This document shows, piece after piece, positions 12,541 through 25,796 of a stretch of DNA of 64,000 nt (the stretch's first letter is position 1; each line of letters begins with the position of its first letter). Source of the DNA: Pontederia crassipes (Eukaryota; Streptophyta; Magnoliopsida; Commelinales; Pontederiaceae); contig CM060189.1 of assembly GCA_030549335.1 (NCBI GenBank), forward strand, positions 31,209,001-31,273,000. The letters are read 5' to 3'. A model generated the notes under the pieces. The model ran no database searches. It saw only the letters and a program-made list of their open reading frames with translations, and had not been told where the DNA came from. A program made the position numbers and the translations under genes.

Positions 12541-13146
12541 TTGTGCATCGCAAGCTATCGAGAGGCAACATGTGGTAGCTAGGTTACATGTATGACAGAA
12601 GAGATCGCAAGGCTACCTTTGTTTTCTGGGTTCCAAGTGCAGGTCAGCAAATTCTGCAGTGTCTCTGAGCTTGTCCTGAACAAGAAACTGAGTGGAATCG
12701 AAATGTGGTTTCTTTCTTGGTTTCCCTTTCTCCTGGTGATCTGTAACGTATCGGTACTTTTTCTCCTTAGTTGTGGAGATACATTTCCCTTGTTGCTAAA
12801 ACAGCATAGGAGCTTCCATCCCCCTCCCCATTAGTTAATGGCTGCGCTTACTCTTTTGTACTATGGGCTTTTCAATTTCACACTAAATTATTTTTTCCCA
12901 GGTAAAGATGCCCATATTTCATTGTATCGGGTTTCACTGGAGAGACACAAGCTAATAGTTGCATTTACTCTCTTATATGATGGATATTCAAAGTTCACCT
13001 CAACTTATTTATTTTGAGTTAAAGAGGCTATAGTTTAGAACAAGAAAATAATAATTGTAAATAAATGTGATCAGAATCAAACTAGTAGGGTGTGTCACTG
13101 TATTAGCAAAAAAGAGAGAAGAATCATCGCCAAGTTATTAAAAGCA
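12541..13146. other. UTP11 3' flank and possible remains of a 5' LTR
   Basis: The first part should be the 3' UTR of UTP11. The last 200-300 bp just before the primer-site-like sequence at 13147 lie where a 5' LTR of the copia fossil would be. No second copy is visible in the window to confirm this. Confidence 0.35.
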
Positions 13147-15850
13147 TCTTATATGATATGAGAGCCGTAAATTTTAATGGTTGTCCTCTCCTTTTATCCA
13201 TTGATGGTACTTCACAATCTTCTTTACCTATGATTAGTCCCATACTTTCGCTGATTGAAACTCACTTCTACCAACTATCTTCTTTGGGTAACACACCATC
13301 CTCAATTTGTTATTGCATCTCTCTATGAGGAGGTTCTTACATTGGTGGTTGCCCTTGAAACTTCATTTGATGTTTAGCATGCTCTCAAGTAGTCATTCGG
13401 TGCTTGGTGCTCTATCAACGACTCACATTCTTCAATTGAATATGCAACTCCAGAATCTTGGCAAAGTTGACACTCTACTAGCTTCCTATTTTCGCAATGC
13501 TAAATACATTGCAAAACAAGCTAGCTGCTCCAGCCTCCAGGTCATGTCCTCTCTCCTTCGAACCTCAACCACATCATATTCAATAACTTGGGATTTCATT
13601 TTAATGCCATTGTTCCCTCTCTTTTGGCTTTTCCAAATCCTATTTCGTATCCAAAACTCCAAAGCATTTTATCGAGTCATGAAATCTGCCTTGCACATGA
13701 ACAACAAACTCTTTTTGGCACATGTTCAATCCTTTGCAAACTATGCTGCTCCTACATCTTGTGGTTGAGATTGGTATTTCTATTTTGGTCATGGTCATTC
13801 CTTATCTCACTCTGTGTCCAGTATGTGTCCTTATGGTAGTGCCATGTAGGTTCGCTGCCACCAACTATTTCTCCTAGCTCCACCACTCCTTTAGTAGGTG
13901 TTCCGATTCCTCTCCTTTGCCAACAAGCAACACTGTTGTTGTTATTCATCATTATTCTAAATGGCTTCCTAATACAAGCACTTTTCATCATGTCATGATG
14001 GACATCAATGCTCCCTTGTCTGCAACACCACATGAAGATGGTGATCTATTGAGGGTTGGTGATGGTAAGTGCTTGACCATTGCTCGTCCTAGAATATCTT
14101 CCAACTTCTGCGATCACTTTTTCTTTTGAAATTTATTCTCTATGTTCCCCAAATTTCTCAGCCTCTTATTTTTGTCAATAAATTCATTACTAAAAATGAA
14201 TGTTTTTTTGAATTTCATCCAACTCATTGAGTTGTTAAGGATCAAGCCGCTTGTCAACTTGTTACTCATGGCTTGTAGCCTCTTCCTACTATCAATTCTA
14301 TCCCATCGGCTCATGTAGCCTATTGTGTGATGGATCTTTATTAGCATCAATGTTTTTGTCACCCATGTCATACAACTATTTATTGTGTTCTGGTTCATTC
14401 TAAACCCTATCACTTATTAAGGTCTACTTCCAATTATTATGCATGACTCCTTAGCAAGTCTTCTTGTTCACATCTGTCGTCTACAACCAATCACAACACA
14501 AATCCTAACTCATATTTGCTAACATGTGAGTACTCCATACTCTAACTAAATGGACACAATATTTTGTCTTATTTCATTATGATTTCTCAAAATTTACTTG
14601 ATCACACACCTTATTTAATAAAATAGATGATGATATTTTCTTCACAATTCACTATTTTCATTCAAACATAGTAGTGAGTTTCACAGCTTATCAAGACTTC
14701 CAAAACTATGACATTCATCATTTCTTAACTTATTGTCGCACTCATGCATAGAATGGTTCTGTTGAGCAAAAATTTAATCATATTGTTGAGATTGAATTAT
14801 CCATTCTTTCTCATTCGCCTATTCCAGTGCAATTTTGTTTGAATTAGTTAGTCTATCTCATCAATTGCCTTCTCACATATTTGCTTAATTCTTTCTCTCC
14901 TTACTTTCCTCTTTCTTGTCAAGCTTAAAATTGCTTCGCACTTTTGGCTATGTTACATATCGTTATCTTCATCCTTATAATCTTCACAATTTTTCTCTTT
15001 CCTCCATCATGTGTGTATTCTTTGGAAAACCAACAAGTAGTCATGACTATTGTTGTTATCATCCTACATCTTGTCGCCATTATATAGGTCACTTTTGTCA
15101 CTTTAACGAGGATTTGTTTTCTTTTTAGTCTTCTTTGTGATGCTCTAGCTTCCCTTTAGTCTTGGATTCCTCCTTATACACCATGGATGTATGTTCCTAT
15201 TGATTTCTCTTCTTCTTCTTCACCTTCACCCGCACCTTAGTCTTCTGTACTCGTCTTCTTCGTATGATGTTTTGCCTTCTCAGCATCACTTCACCTTGTA
15301 GTTGTCTCAGTACATGGTTCTTTGTCCACAGTTGACTATCGTTCTTCGTATGATGTTTAGTCGGGTATCAAGCATGTCATTATGTATTTTCCTAAAACTA
15401 ATCATACTTGTTATTCCAATGTAGCTAAATATTCTCATTGAAGAGCAAGAATGATTAATGACACTCATGCTTTAATCAACAACAACACTTAGAAGTTGGG
15501 TTTGCATGGAAATATCATGAATATCATTGGACATAAATGGGTGTTTCCCAACAAATATAAAGTTGAATTCCATGTGCAACCTGTTGTAAATTTTACGGGT
15601 ATCTTTTAGTCTAGTTGCCAAGTTTAAACAATTTATTTGGTGCTTACTCAAGTATTACATGTCCATGGAAAATCAAAAAATTGAATGCTTCAATGATTTT
15701 CTTCATGGTGATTGATAATATTTTTGTGAAATAACACGAAATTTTCTGATGAATTTCATCCATATCGTTTGAGAAAATCACTTTATGATTTTAAACAAGT
15801 GCCACAAGGTTCTCCAAGCTATTGCAATCAAATTAATTGCTTAGATGCCT
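13147..15850 (+). mobile_element. Ty1/copia LTR-retrotransposon fossil
   Basis: Parts recognised, in copia order: a sequence resembling the tRNA-Met primer site (about 13147-13165); gag (about 13290-13770, with LGALSTTHILQLNMQLQNL); protease-proximal region (about 13920-14080); GAG-pre-integrase and integrase (about 14150-15130, including a relic of the NGSVE block); and the start of reverse transcriptase (about 15480-15850, KWVFPNKYKVEF). It is badly broken with many breaks. No LTR pair could be matched. Its decay suggests it is clearly older than the copia pair at 34.8 and 41.7 kb. It is on the same strand as UTP11 and just downstream of it. Confidence 0.8.
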
Positions 15851-16120
15851 CCAAAACCAATACCACCTTATTTATTTCAATAGTCTAAATTCAGAATAAG
15901 TCTTCTACTGAAATACTAAAATTTAATATCCATCATTAATATGTATTAAATTGTATATAGAGATTGGGCATCTATGTGAGTTTCACATGTAGTTCATTTA
16001 CTTCATAAGATCGTGATAATACTTGCCATGTACTAAATTTAAGTAAAACTACTTTTTGTAAGTACTAAAATACTTGAACCAAAATTTATATTTCAAAGAA
16101 TTATTAAAAAGCAAACATTA

Positions 16121-16588
<468 letters not shown>

Positions 16589-16739
16589 TAAATGATCAAC
16601 AAAATTTTTAACAATTTTTTTACCTCATGTGTTCATGTCAACTACCTCTACTCATACTTGATATTGTTCGAGTTCATATGCCGAAGCAAATGATAGAAGA
16701 GCCTAAAGTTTACAATTAAAAAAAATAAATAAAAATAAC

Positions 16740-16745
16740 AAAAAA
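16740..16745 (-). terminator. Pol III terminator of tRNA-Asn
   Basis: The minus strand has a run of six T residues 13 nt past the 3' end of the tRNA, the usual RNA polymerase III stop. Confidence 0.7.
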
Positions 16746-16758
16746 TAAATAGATATAA

Positions 16759-16782
16759 CGCTAGAGGAAGGGCTTGAACCTT

Positions 16783-16815
<33 letters not shown>

Positions 16816-16832
16816 AACTGAGCTACTCCAGC
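16759..16832 (-). tRNA. trnN-GUU: tRNA-Asn(GUU)
   Basis: The 74-nt minus-strand sequence folds into a full cloverleaf. Acceptor GCTGGAG pairs with CTCTAGC (one G-U). D-arm GCTC/GAGC. Anticodon stem TGTGG/CCACA with loop CTGTTAA (anticodon GTT). T-arm GAAGG/CCTTC with loop TTCAAGC, and discriminator G. No intron. CCA is not encoded, as expected for a nuclear gene. Internal A and B boxes are intact, and a T6 stop follows. It looks functional. Confidence 0.95.
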
Positions 16833-18181
16833 AAGTTGATTTGAGTTAATATTTAATTAATAAAAATATTAAATTATTCCAACATTAAAGGAAAGGTATC
16901 ATTTGAAAGGGCAGCTAGATCCACTTAAACGGATATATAGTGATGGACTGACTAAATGTGATTAACAAATATGTGTAGAATACAGTGTGTATTAAAGGAG
17001 CCTTCTTTTTTCCTATTATAGCATGAGAATGTCTCTCTCAGTCAAAAAGATATTTATGATGACTAAAATTTATGAGAATTAAAAAATAAATGAGATAATA
17101 ATGGTACCTTTATATGCACAGAAGAATCATAAATATGATCTTACCAAAAAAAAAAACGAAAGATAGGCAGAACAGAAGAGAGTTATTAGTCTCGATTTTT
17201 CAATTTAGTTGCGGAACTCGTCGTGCAAATGTAGATTAATGTACTGCCGTTAACTAAAGAACGCTGTAACAATTTTCTCATTATTAAATCGATTAATGAA
17301 TCTTGATAAGATATTATTTTAATTTTTTTGGCTATTTTTCTTACCTTTACAGTAATCTAACATTTAAGCACGAATTTATATGAATATAGGGATGGCAATA
17401 ATACATAAAAATAGAAATGTGATTGATCTCGGAATAAAGTTGGGGCGTCCGTGTAGTTCTTTCCTTCTTTATGGGCAGAGATGGAGATTGGAAAACTTAT
17501 AACCCTACAGTGTGTCAATTTAATTGCTTATACACCTAGTTTCCATTTTAAATATATTTATGATGTTTAAGTTTCTGAATAATTTTAGTTAAAGTATTTT
17601 TTAACTGAAATTATACGATATATACAAAAGTCGTCTTTTTACCCCATATGTTGTGTATGTACGTGCTTCTATTTATCCTTGCCAATCTATGTGCCACAGT
17701 CATTAATTTCCCCAAACATTCTAATTCCAAAACCCACAACTTTACCATTTTGTCAAAGATAACCTAACTCTGTAGGTTTTTTTTCTTTTCCTTATTGTAT
17801 CAATTAACTAAATGGTTGTTGATTATAATCTTAATATCTCATCTTTTGTTAGCACATACATACTGAACATTTCATAACCGAAAGATAAACCTCTCCTAAT
17901 TAATTACAATGCTTGTGGATTTTGTTTTGGTTGGTTATTGATTTAGCCATTTAGAAAGGATTCTTGTTTGTGATTCTATGATCCATTTTGTGAAAGATAA
18001 CCTCCGGATCTTCGCAGAAAATGGGGACGACACTTTGTGTAGGCGTTGTTTAGCATTTGGTCAAGAGGTATTCCTTAGGAAGATCACATCAAGTTACCAA
18101 AAGCTGAAGTGGAATCATAAGGGTAACTGTTACGTGTAAACACATTTTAATCTACACACGCATATACTTATATGTACGCGT

Positions 18182-18235
<54 letters not shown>

Positions 18236-20040
18236 TTCCACTTGCCCTCTTTATTCGCTCTTGCTCACTAAAGTTTTGGCCATTACGAGCGCAGTTAATG
18301 TATGTGCATAAAGAAACTACACATTTTACTTGTAATTAGGTTATTAGATAGAGCATAATGTAATACACATTGTTTTATGCATTTACAGCACACACATATA
18401 ATAGTTATTACCACCTGGTCAGAAGAGTCCCTAAGCATCACTTGAACAAAAATGCCCAAAAAAATAATGAATCAGGCAGCGCACACATATTTGTGTAGCA
18501 TACAACAAAAAAATAACTGTTCCAGATTGCAAATTCTCGAATATTGAAGGTACGTTTTATGTTCCTGCGTTGCAATAATCTGACATTGGATTGCTTGATT
18601 TCATGAACTACTTCAGATGCAGCAGGCAGCACATGATTCTATTATAATGTTATTCTGATATACTGTTGTTTGCGGGCCACTTAATTTTCCTTATGAAACT
18701 ATCAGCAATCACACTATATAGATGCAGTTTCATTTCTACATATCCATGTACTTAGTCATGATCCGAAGACATGATCTGTAGATTAATTATATATTAATTT
18801 GCTTCTTCCGGCTTTCTGAATGTAGATAATTTCTAGCCACCATCTTGCTCGTAAATAATAATCAAGTAAAAGGTGTCTTAATGGGATGGAGAAAACTATG
18901 TAAAGGATAATGCCGTGAATTATTCAGCATCAATAATTAGGCTTGCAATAAATCATTGCTGTATATCACTATAACTTTAGTGCTTAAAGATAAAACTAGC
19001 TACACATGTTGCTGTCACCAAGATGCACTTCCTCTTTTCCCTGTCTTTTCTACATTAAGTACAAGAGAAGCTTATGATCAGCAATTAAAATAGTTGATCA
19101 ACTAAAGGGGAAGAAGAGACACTATGCCAATGATGAGTATCAAATTTTGGAATCAGACCCTTAGCTTGAAAACAATGTCTTGTGTGTGTTACCACTATTC
19201 CTTTGTTTCATTTGTTTGACACTAGCCATGTATAGATGTACCTTGCCACACACATATGTGTATGTATAAGTGATTCTTGGTAGATGTATAATGGTGGACA
19301 AGGAATAAATATTTACTAGCAAGAATATCCAACAAATTACTGTGAAACAATCATAAGCATTTATGTAGACTTGTAATTGATTATTTGAAGGCAATCTCTG
19401 CAGACGAATCAGTGGCAAGATATGTTGTGCATTAATATCCTTTCAATATAGATCAAACGTCTAAAGTGCAGGCCTGCTGTTATAACATTCTTTAGTTATT
19501 ACTTATTAGCTAATTAATGCAGATCTGCCCGAAAATATTTCCTTCTATGCAAAGACAAAACAAAACTGAAACATAAAGGACTGCCATATAATAAAAGCAT
19601 ACATGCTGCATTGTGACACATTTTTATTAGGCAGAAACAATATAGTGATGCTGTTGTCAAGCTTCTCTCAGGATTCAGCAAAATATCATGCAAGTATAAA
19701 AAGATTAACAACTTGCAATTTGACATTATCTTGTTATTGGAAGTATAAGAAATTGCGTATCAGTAATACATGATCAATATGTCTCATAAGCATAATAATC
19801 CATATCTAATAACAGTTAGAGCAACTATTTTGGAGTAAATTGATGCTGAGTTATTATAAATATCATAATTGTTTCATGCAAAAGTTTGTGAGTTTGTTAA
19901 AGAAAAGGCTACCATAGGAGGCATGGTAGATATCTTGAGTTTTCAAGGAGTACCAACTATGATATGTACGGGTACTCCATTAATATTTGGGATTTAATTA
20001 ATCTGCACAACTGAACATCTTCAGCAAGCCCATAAGCTAA
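16833..20040. other. AT-rich gene-free region
   Basis: About 3.2 kb with no credible open frame, no recognised repeat family and no RNA gene beyond a (TA)n run at 18195-18231. Scattered short frames (for example 18438-18632 and 19161-19418, minus) have no family look. Confidence 0.6.
18183..18231. repeat. (CATA)n-(TA)n microsatellite
   Basis: A short run of CATA repeats leads into about 18 TA units. Confidence 0.95.
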
Positions 20041-20049
20041 GATATGACA

Positions 20050-22600
20050 ATAGGAAAGGCACTTATTTGATAAATTTTGATACCGTTCAGCGCCTGAAAA
20101 GTGAAGGTGTCTTAGGAATTAGAAACATCAGTCATATCCAGACCTCTTTAATGGCTAAAAGAATCCTTGACATATACTCAACAACTCCAGTCAACCTGAA
20201 TTGGGTTCGAGTAGTTAAGAACAAATATGGCAACTAACTTACATCCTTGGGACAATCCTCCTACCATGTGTGGGGCTTCCAATCCTTGGTGTCAGATTAT
20301 TAGGTCCTTGGCTAAGCTTAACTCGAGTTTAGGAGACCCCTTGACTATAGGGATCAATTTCTTTGCTAAATGACCCATGGATTTTTTATATTCCACTAGG
20401 CAAGAAGCCAATGTTCCTGTCAATTGACATTAACATGGATAACTTCCTAGTAAGCATGATCCACCTACATAATAGTTGGAACTCCATTGCCTGGATCGGC
20501 AAATCATTTAAGCAAGCAATCACTAGCATATATGTACCTTCCTCTGCTTGTGATGACTCGTGGGTTTGGGTTATGAATACCCATAGAGAGGCTTTGGCCT
20601 AGACTATATATAGATTCCTTTGTCACCAACAATGACCTCTCTCATTGGCTAGGGCCCCCGTGGTCGAAAGTATGGAATATTCTCTTTCAACCAAAAAATC
20701 ATATTTCTATGGAAACTCCTCCGTTGTCGTCTCTCAAATATGGACATGATAATAAGGTTTAACCAGGCAGTTAATTCAACGTGCAAACTTTGCGGTACCC
20801 ATCATGAAACAACCTCTCATCTTTTCTTTCAGTGTAGTTTTGCCCATCAAATTTGGAATACCCTACAATCCAAATTGAATTACCAGTTCACTTACAATGC
20901 TTCCTAGGATACTAGTCAGTTGGTACATGAGGGTGAAAGTTTGGATCAACAATCCAAAATAACCTTACTATCAATCTTCATCCACTGTTTATGGCAAATC
21001 TTGGGACTGAGAAATGATATCCACTTTCGATCACGTGGGGCAATCGTCAACATAGTTTGGTTGCATGCTTTGACAGTGTATTGGGATTATGTTGATGTCC
21101 ACGACCCTAAGGCACATCCCTTGCGGAACCTCTCTTCTCTTTCTCATTCCCCCCAATTTGTGCATCCCGGTCAACTCCAGCCAAGTGGGACCTCCTCCCT
21201 TCCCTAGACAGCCTTAAACATCGATGACTCTTTGATATAAACTAAAAATACAAGTAAAACAAAACTAGGATAACTATTATTAGTAGTAGAAGTGCAAGAA
21301 TTTTAAACATAATTATTACTAATAACTTGTCAATTCGAGAAGACAAATCTCCATGAGTCCTATGGAGTGGACCAATCTCCAATTACATAATTGGTAAACA
21401 CATTTTCCAAGGCTCTCCTAAATTTAAAACACATGCATGTATTTATAACATGCAAATATAGTTACAATAACAATAACAAAACTACAAATATAACTAATTA
21501 TCTACTACTTTCTTAACCAGTCACTAACTAATACAAGGTAGTATCATCTAACTACCCACTACTTAATTAACCAACTATTAATTATAAAGTGGTATCTTAT
21601 CAGTGCACCCCTCCTAAAATTTTGCCTTCTCCTCAAGGCGGAGAAAAGAAAGCTAATAATATATTCTGCAAGTGCAATTGAAGCTTCCAAACTTGATTAA
21701 TTTCATCTTTGGGCCAAGAGAGAAATATTACTACTAGGATCTTTGAGGCTTTGATACCAGTAGGATTTTTGAGGCTCTTATGCCAATTTATACAAACTAA
21801 AAATATATAATTAAAATAAAACTAGGATAACTATTATTAAAAGTAAAAGTGTAATAATCTTAAACACAATTACTATCAATAATTTGTTAATTCGAGATGA
21901 CAAATTTATGTAAGTCCATATGAAATGGACCAAACTTCAATTACATAATTAGTAAGCACACTTTCCAAGACTCTTCTAAATCTAAAACCCATGCATGTAT
22001 TTATAACATGCAAATATAGTTACAATAACTTTAACAAAATTACAAATATAACTAACTATCTATTACTTTCTTAATCGGTCATTAACTAATACAAGGTGTT
22101 ATCATCCAACTACCCACTACTTAATTAACCAGCAGCTACTAACTACAAAGTGGTATCTTATCACTCTTTTGTTACATAAGGCAAGACATGAGGTGTTGCT
22201 TTCCTACTTAGAACTCACAATGGCACTTTCGTTTTTGCAGGTGCTCATGCCCTCATGCCCGAACCCCAATAGAGTTGGAGGCTTGGCCCTTCTTTTGGGG
22301 CTTCACGAGTGAGTTGCTCAGGACATCTTCAACATTCAGATTCAACAGGACTCTGAGGTCCTCATCAACACTCGGAAGCGAGGTGCAGCATGCCCATGGC
22401 ACGTCAACAGGCTGGTCTTTGATATTTGTTGCCTCTTAAATCGCATCTCATCATTTTGTATATTAATTTCTATCGTGCTGCAGATATCCTGGCTCATAGG
22501 ATTGACTATTTTTGGGATGGATTCCCTCCTGGGGGATCATCCAAGAAATTTACTTTGGCTCTCTCAGTTAATTGAATAGAATCTTTAATAAAAAAATATT
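20050..22600 (+). mobile_element. Dead LINE (RT tail, zf-RVT, RNase H), split by a TRIM
   Basis: Plus-strand fragments in several frames follow the order of a plant non-LTR element. About 20080-20215: RLKSEGVLGIRNI and WVRVVKNKYGN. About 20690-20870: the RT zinc-binding region with CKLCGTHHETTSHLFFQC. About 22230-22570: an RNase-H-like end with DSEVLINTRKRG and NRLVFDICCLLN. A short A-rich stretch near 22589 may be the tail. Several stops and frame changes make it non-functional. The element at 21233-22163 interrupts it between the zinc-binding part and RNase H. The 5' part is missing. Confidence 0.75.
21233..22163 (-). mobile_element. TRIM-type miniature LTR element, complete outline
   Basis: Two direct repeats, 21233-21602 (370 bp) and 21788-22163 (376 bp), enclose 185 bp without coding capacity. 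A 5-bp duplication CTCTT flanks the whole (21228-21232 and 22164-22168). On the minus strand the LTR begins TGATAAGATACC. A tRNA-Met-like primer site follows the 5' LTR (a degenerate one, then CTGGTATCAAAGCC some 30 bp on), and a purine tract AGGAGGGG precedes the 3' LTR. These are the parts of a terminal-repeat retrotransposon in miniature. By eye the LTRs differ at roughly one site in eight, which means an old insertion, probably several million years. It encodes no protein. Confidence 0.85.
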
Positions 22601-23688
22601 ATTATTCTAGAAATAAGAAACATGAATATGATGGAATTAATACAAAAGGACATTAACCAGAAACAAAAACTAATTGAACTGTATTCAACTTAGCTTTTAA
22701 ATTTCTGTTGGAAGACTTTAAATTACTTGAAAAGGATAATCACACATAAATGACAGGAAACGATTAATGAATCAGGCATATTATTTACATGAACAGAGAT
22801 AAGTTGTGATAGACTGATCAATTGCATCTAGGGGGATGTTCGTGGGGGACTCTGCCTTCCATGTTGGAAAAAAGGATTCAAATCTTGAGGTTCCTAAAAA
22901 TTTTCATGTTTGAAGATTACCAAAGTGGTTGGAGGATCTATATGTGAAATATGTGCAAAAGGCATTTGGTCATGTTTATAGCACTAATAGAGAGAAAGCT
23001 TGATTAATCCCAAGGGTATCTATGAATTTAATCATCATTAACTATTGTACGTAAATACCAAAATTCATGTTCGCTCTACTACATGCGAGGAAGTTAATAG
23101 TACTCGTGCTTGATGAGAAACTTCAACTCCAACAAAATTGAAATTACCCTCGTCGCCTAATGCGATAATCTTCTTTCCCTTGAGCATCCATTTCCTTACA
23201 AAGTATTAAATACCAGTTGCATGTTATGATCGATGTTATCCCCTTTTCTATATTTTTTTTTTGCCTAGCAACATTTGCATGAATCTTCTAGTCATTGGTA
23301 CACCAAAAGGAAGAGACAATAAGCATTTCAAATAGAAATCAATGCATGGGATGAAGGCAAAATAAGGTAATGTACTGTATTCAAGTTAGGATATGCTGAT
23401 CAGATCTCACAAATTGGAATGGTAAAATAAAATAAAAAAAATAGGTTGACAAGAATATATATTCGAGGATGAAGACAAAAAGTGAAGGTATACATATATG
23501 ACTGGTTAGAGGACCAACCTTTTCTGTAATGAAAGTTGAAAACATGAAATGTAAATACTTCAAACAAAAGGCCTCCCCTTTTTTTCTCTCTTAAGCTAAG
23601 CAACAAGAACAGTAAAGCTGCCTTAGAAGTTCGTATCTGGAAGTTGTGCCCCCTCTTATCTATCGGTTTGCATTATCAACTAGCTATG

Positions 23689-23790
23689 GCACTTTTTCTG
23701 GAACAGTGTTTTAATTGTCAGCATTATCCAGATGAAGCACTTTTGTGGAACAGTTTATTCTTAGCATTATCCAGATGAAGCACGTTTTAG
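23689..23790. repeat. Tandem duplication of about 55 bp
   Basis: A unit beginning GCACTTTT, with GGAACAG and ending CATTATCCAGATGAA, appears twice in a row and starts a third time. The copies differ by small changes and a short gap. Confidence 0.7.
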
Positions 23791-23811
23791 TTGTGCTATG
23801 AGTGTGTGCGT

Positions 23812-23850
23812 GAGAGAAAGAAAGAAAGAGAGAGAGAGAGGGAGAGAGAG
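23812..23850. repeat. (GAAA)n-(GA)n microsatellite
   Basis: Purine run GAAAGAAAGAAAGAGAGAGA and onward, interrupted once by GGG. Confidence 0.9.
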
Positions 23851-24456
23851 GTTCACATCTCCGGAGATGTGATGTGACGTGCACGTATACGTGTTTGAGC
23901 TAGAAAATCTAGCGAGCTGCGACTAGCCAGGTTTTGTTGCCACAGATTTATGACATATACTACGATTCCTATAGATGGCAATATTAAACATTGGAGGAAG
24001 AGTACGTTCCGAAGAACTTGAAAAGCCAAAGGTATGTGCTATACAACTACCATGTACTTGGCGACCATTCTCCTATCCATAGTTACTTTATCATGTCGTC
24101 TCAATCACGGGGCCTGAAAAGTACACCATTAACATATATGGAGTTCCGACAGCATAAACATCAGCAAGCATAGAAATCTCACAACAGTTAATAAACGGAT
24201 TAATCTGATTCAAGGTTCCATTCCACCATAAAATCACATAGCTATCCAATCCATCCAAGTGATACACGACCGACCGAGGCCGCTGCCGCTGCCGCTGAAC
24301 ACTAAATTAGAAATCAAAAACACCAACACATCAACAGATCAATATTACATTAACCAACTCATCACTCGGAACCGCGGCCTGCGCCTCACGGGCAGATCGA
24401 TCGGCCATTAATTCGACCACCGGCGGCCATGTTCATGCATTGTTCGGCACCATATG

Positions 24457-24885
24457 TCAAAGGTTTCTGAAGCCGTTACCTTCGTAGTAGAGCGGGGACG
24501 GCGGCGAGTTATATCCTACGACCTCGAGCATTTGCGGGCTAAATGGCTCGGCGAAGCTCTCGAACGAACCCGCCACGATGTCGGTAGCTCCAGTCTCGGG
24601 GCCGGCTTTCGCCTGCGCTTCGCCGCCGCTGCGACCGCTCGGCTCGTCAGCTTTAGAAGCGGCGGGCGACGTCGGATCGGAGAAGTCAGCGGGCGCCGAG
24701 GAGAACAGGTTGGCGACGTCCGAGTCCTGGCCGGTGAGCTCCTGGACGACGGAGCGGAACTCCTCGGGGCTGGTCTTCACCTTCATGGGGTTGGAGATGT
24801 AGACGACCTTGACAGGCCTCTTGTTCTTGGCCTTGTTGGGTTGCGGCTTCCAGTTCTTCTGGTGGACGCTAAGCTTGTTCTCCAT
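24457..24885 (-). CDS. VQ-motif protein, sigma-factor-binding-protein type (142 aa, no intron)
   Basis: A single open frame of 142 residues starting MENKLSVHQKNWKPQ. The VQ motif FRSVVQELTG lies at residues 43-52 and has the exact FxxxVQxLTG core. Before it stand a basic stretch (KAKNKRPVKVVYISNP, 18-33) and MKVKT, as in the SIB1/SIB2 branch. The rest is Ser/Pro/Glu-rich and ends PLYYEGNGFRNL. VQ proteins bind WRKY transcription factors through this motif and tune defence and stress gene expression. SIB members can also enter plastids and bind sigma factor; whether this one does is inference. Lack of introns and small size fit the family. The sequence is strikingly GC-rich compared with its flanks. 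The family call is firm, the SIB subgroup likely. Confidence 0.93.
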   Translation of the reverse strand: MENKLSVHQKNWKPQPNKAKNKRPVKVVYISNPMKVKTSPEEFRSVVQELTGQDSDVANLFSSAPADFSDPTSPAASKADEPSGRSGGEAQAKAGPETGATDIVAGSFESFAEPFSPQMLEVVGYNSPPSPLYYEGNGFRNL

Positions 24886-25796
24886 ATATCCTCAGGCCGG
24901 CCCTTCAATTCACCTCCTCCAAAAATGGTGAGATGAGATGCTACTTATACAATTACCGGTACCACTATAATTCAGATCGATCGCAAAGCGCCAGGGGCGC
25001 TAATAATTGAAGGGAGAGGGCCAAAGGGAGGGGAGGGGGTACGGCGGCGCACAGTGCGCATCCTTTATATCTGTGGCTGCTATATAAAGTTATTGCTGCT
25101 GCAAGCTGCTGCAGGAGTTATCTTTTGGCTGCCGACGGGGAGTTAAATACGGCTCATGAAGTTGAGAGTGGGGGGTAGGGGGGGAGGAGAGGGGGAGGGC
25201 CAGGGGAGGGGGGATGAGAGAGAAATGGGGTTCGAGTGGACAAATATCAGAGAGAGACCATGAGGTAAAAAAGTCTTCGATCTTTTTCCTCTCTTTCCCT
25301 CTTCGTTTCTCTCTCCATCCTATTTCTTTCACCCTCGCTCCTGTCTCTCACTCTCTCTCCTCTCTGTTTGTCATTTTGTCTGGCAGGGAGAGAGAGATGT
25401 TGGTGTACGTATGCATGCTGGCAGGGATATATAAAATATTTACTCATGTAGATAATAAATACACATGTCACGGCAATCAAGGTTTCATCATAATTTTCCC
25501 CACGTGGCGGGATAAGAGAGGACGAGTCAGAGTACGTAGCTGTTCATGGTCGTCATCTGTCTCACGTCACGTTTCTGAAGAAACATTGGAGGGGGGCATC
25601 AGTGGCATTTGCTTCTCTTTGTTTTTTGCATTTAAAGATCGCATGTGGAAAAAAGTATTAGTAATATATCATTTCAATATTATATGGAGGCAAATTCTTT
25701 AATATTTCAACCATATTCCTTATTCTAATTTAGTGCTCCATTTTTTATTTTGCATTGAAATATTTTTCTTTTTACAATTTTTATTCTCTTGCTAGG
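24886..25796 (-). promoter_or_regulatory. Promoter region of the VQ gene
   Basis: Upstream of the minus-strand start are TATA-like boxes: ATATAAAGG on the minus strand near 25063-25071 and TTTATATAG near 25080-25088. Either gives a plausible leader of about 150-170 nt. A palindromic G-box CACGTG sits at 25501-25506 and further ACGT cores near 25562. Pyrimidine/purine (CT/GA) tracts lie around 25280-25400. G-boxes bind bZIP and bHLH factors; whether this one works is unknown. Confidence 0.5.

Larger units (their letters stand above)
22601..24456. other. Intergenic region and 3' flank of the VQ gene
   Basis: AT-rich, no credible gene. The last ~200 bp (GC-richer, from about 24260) are likely the 3' UTR of the VQ gene. 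It contains the two small repeats listed at 23689 and 23812. Confidence 0.5.

Noticed and set aside
24454-24936. 160-residue plus-strand frame opposite the VQ gene
   Set aside because: Antisense shadow of a well-supported minus-strand gene; no domain.
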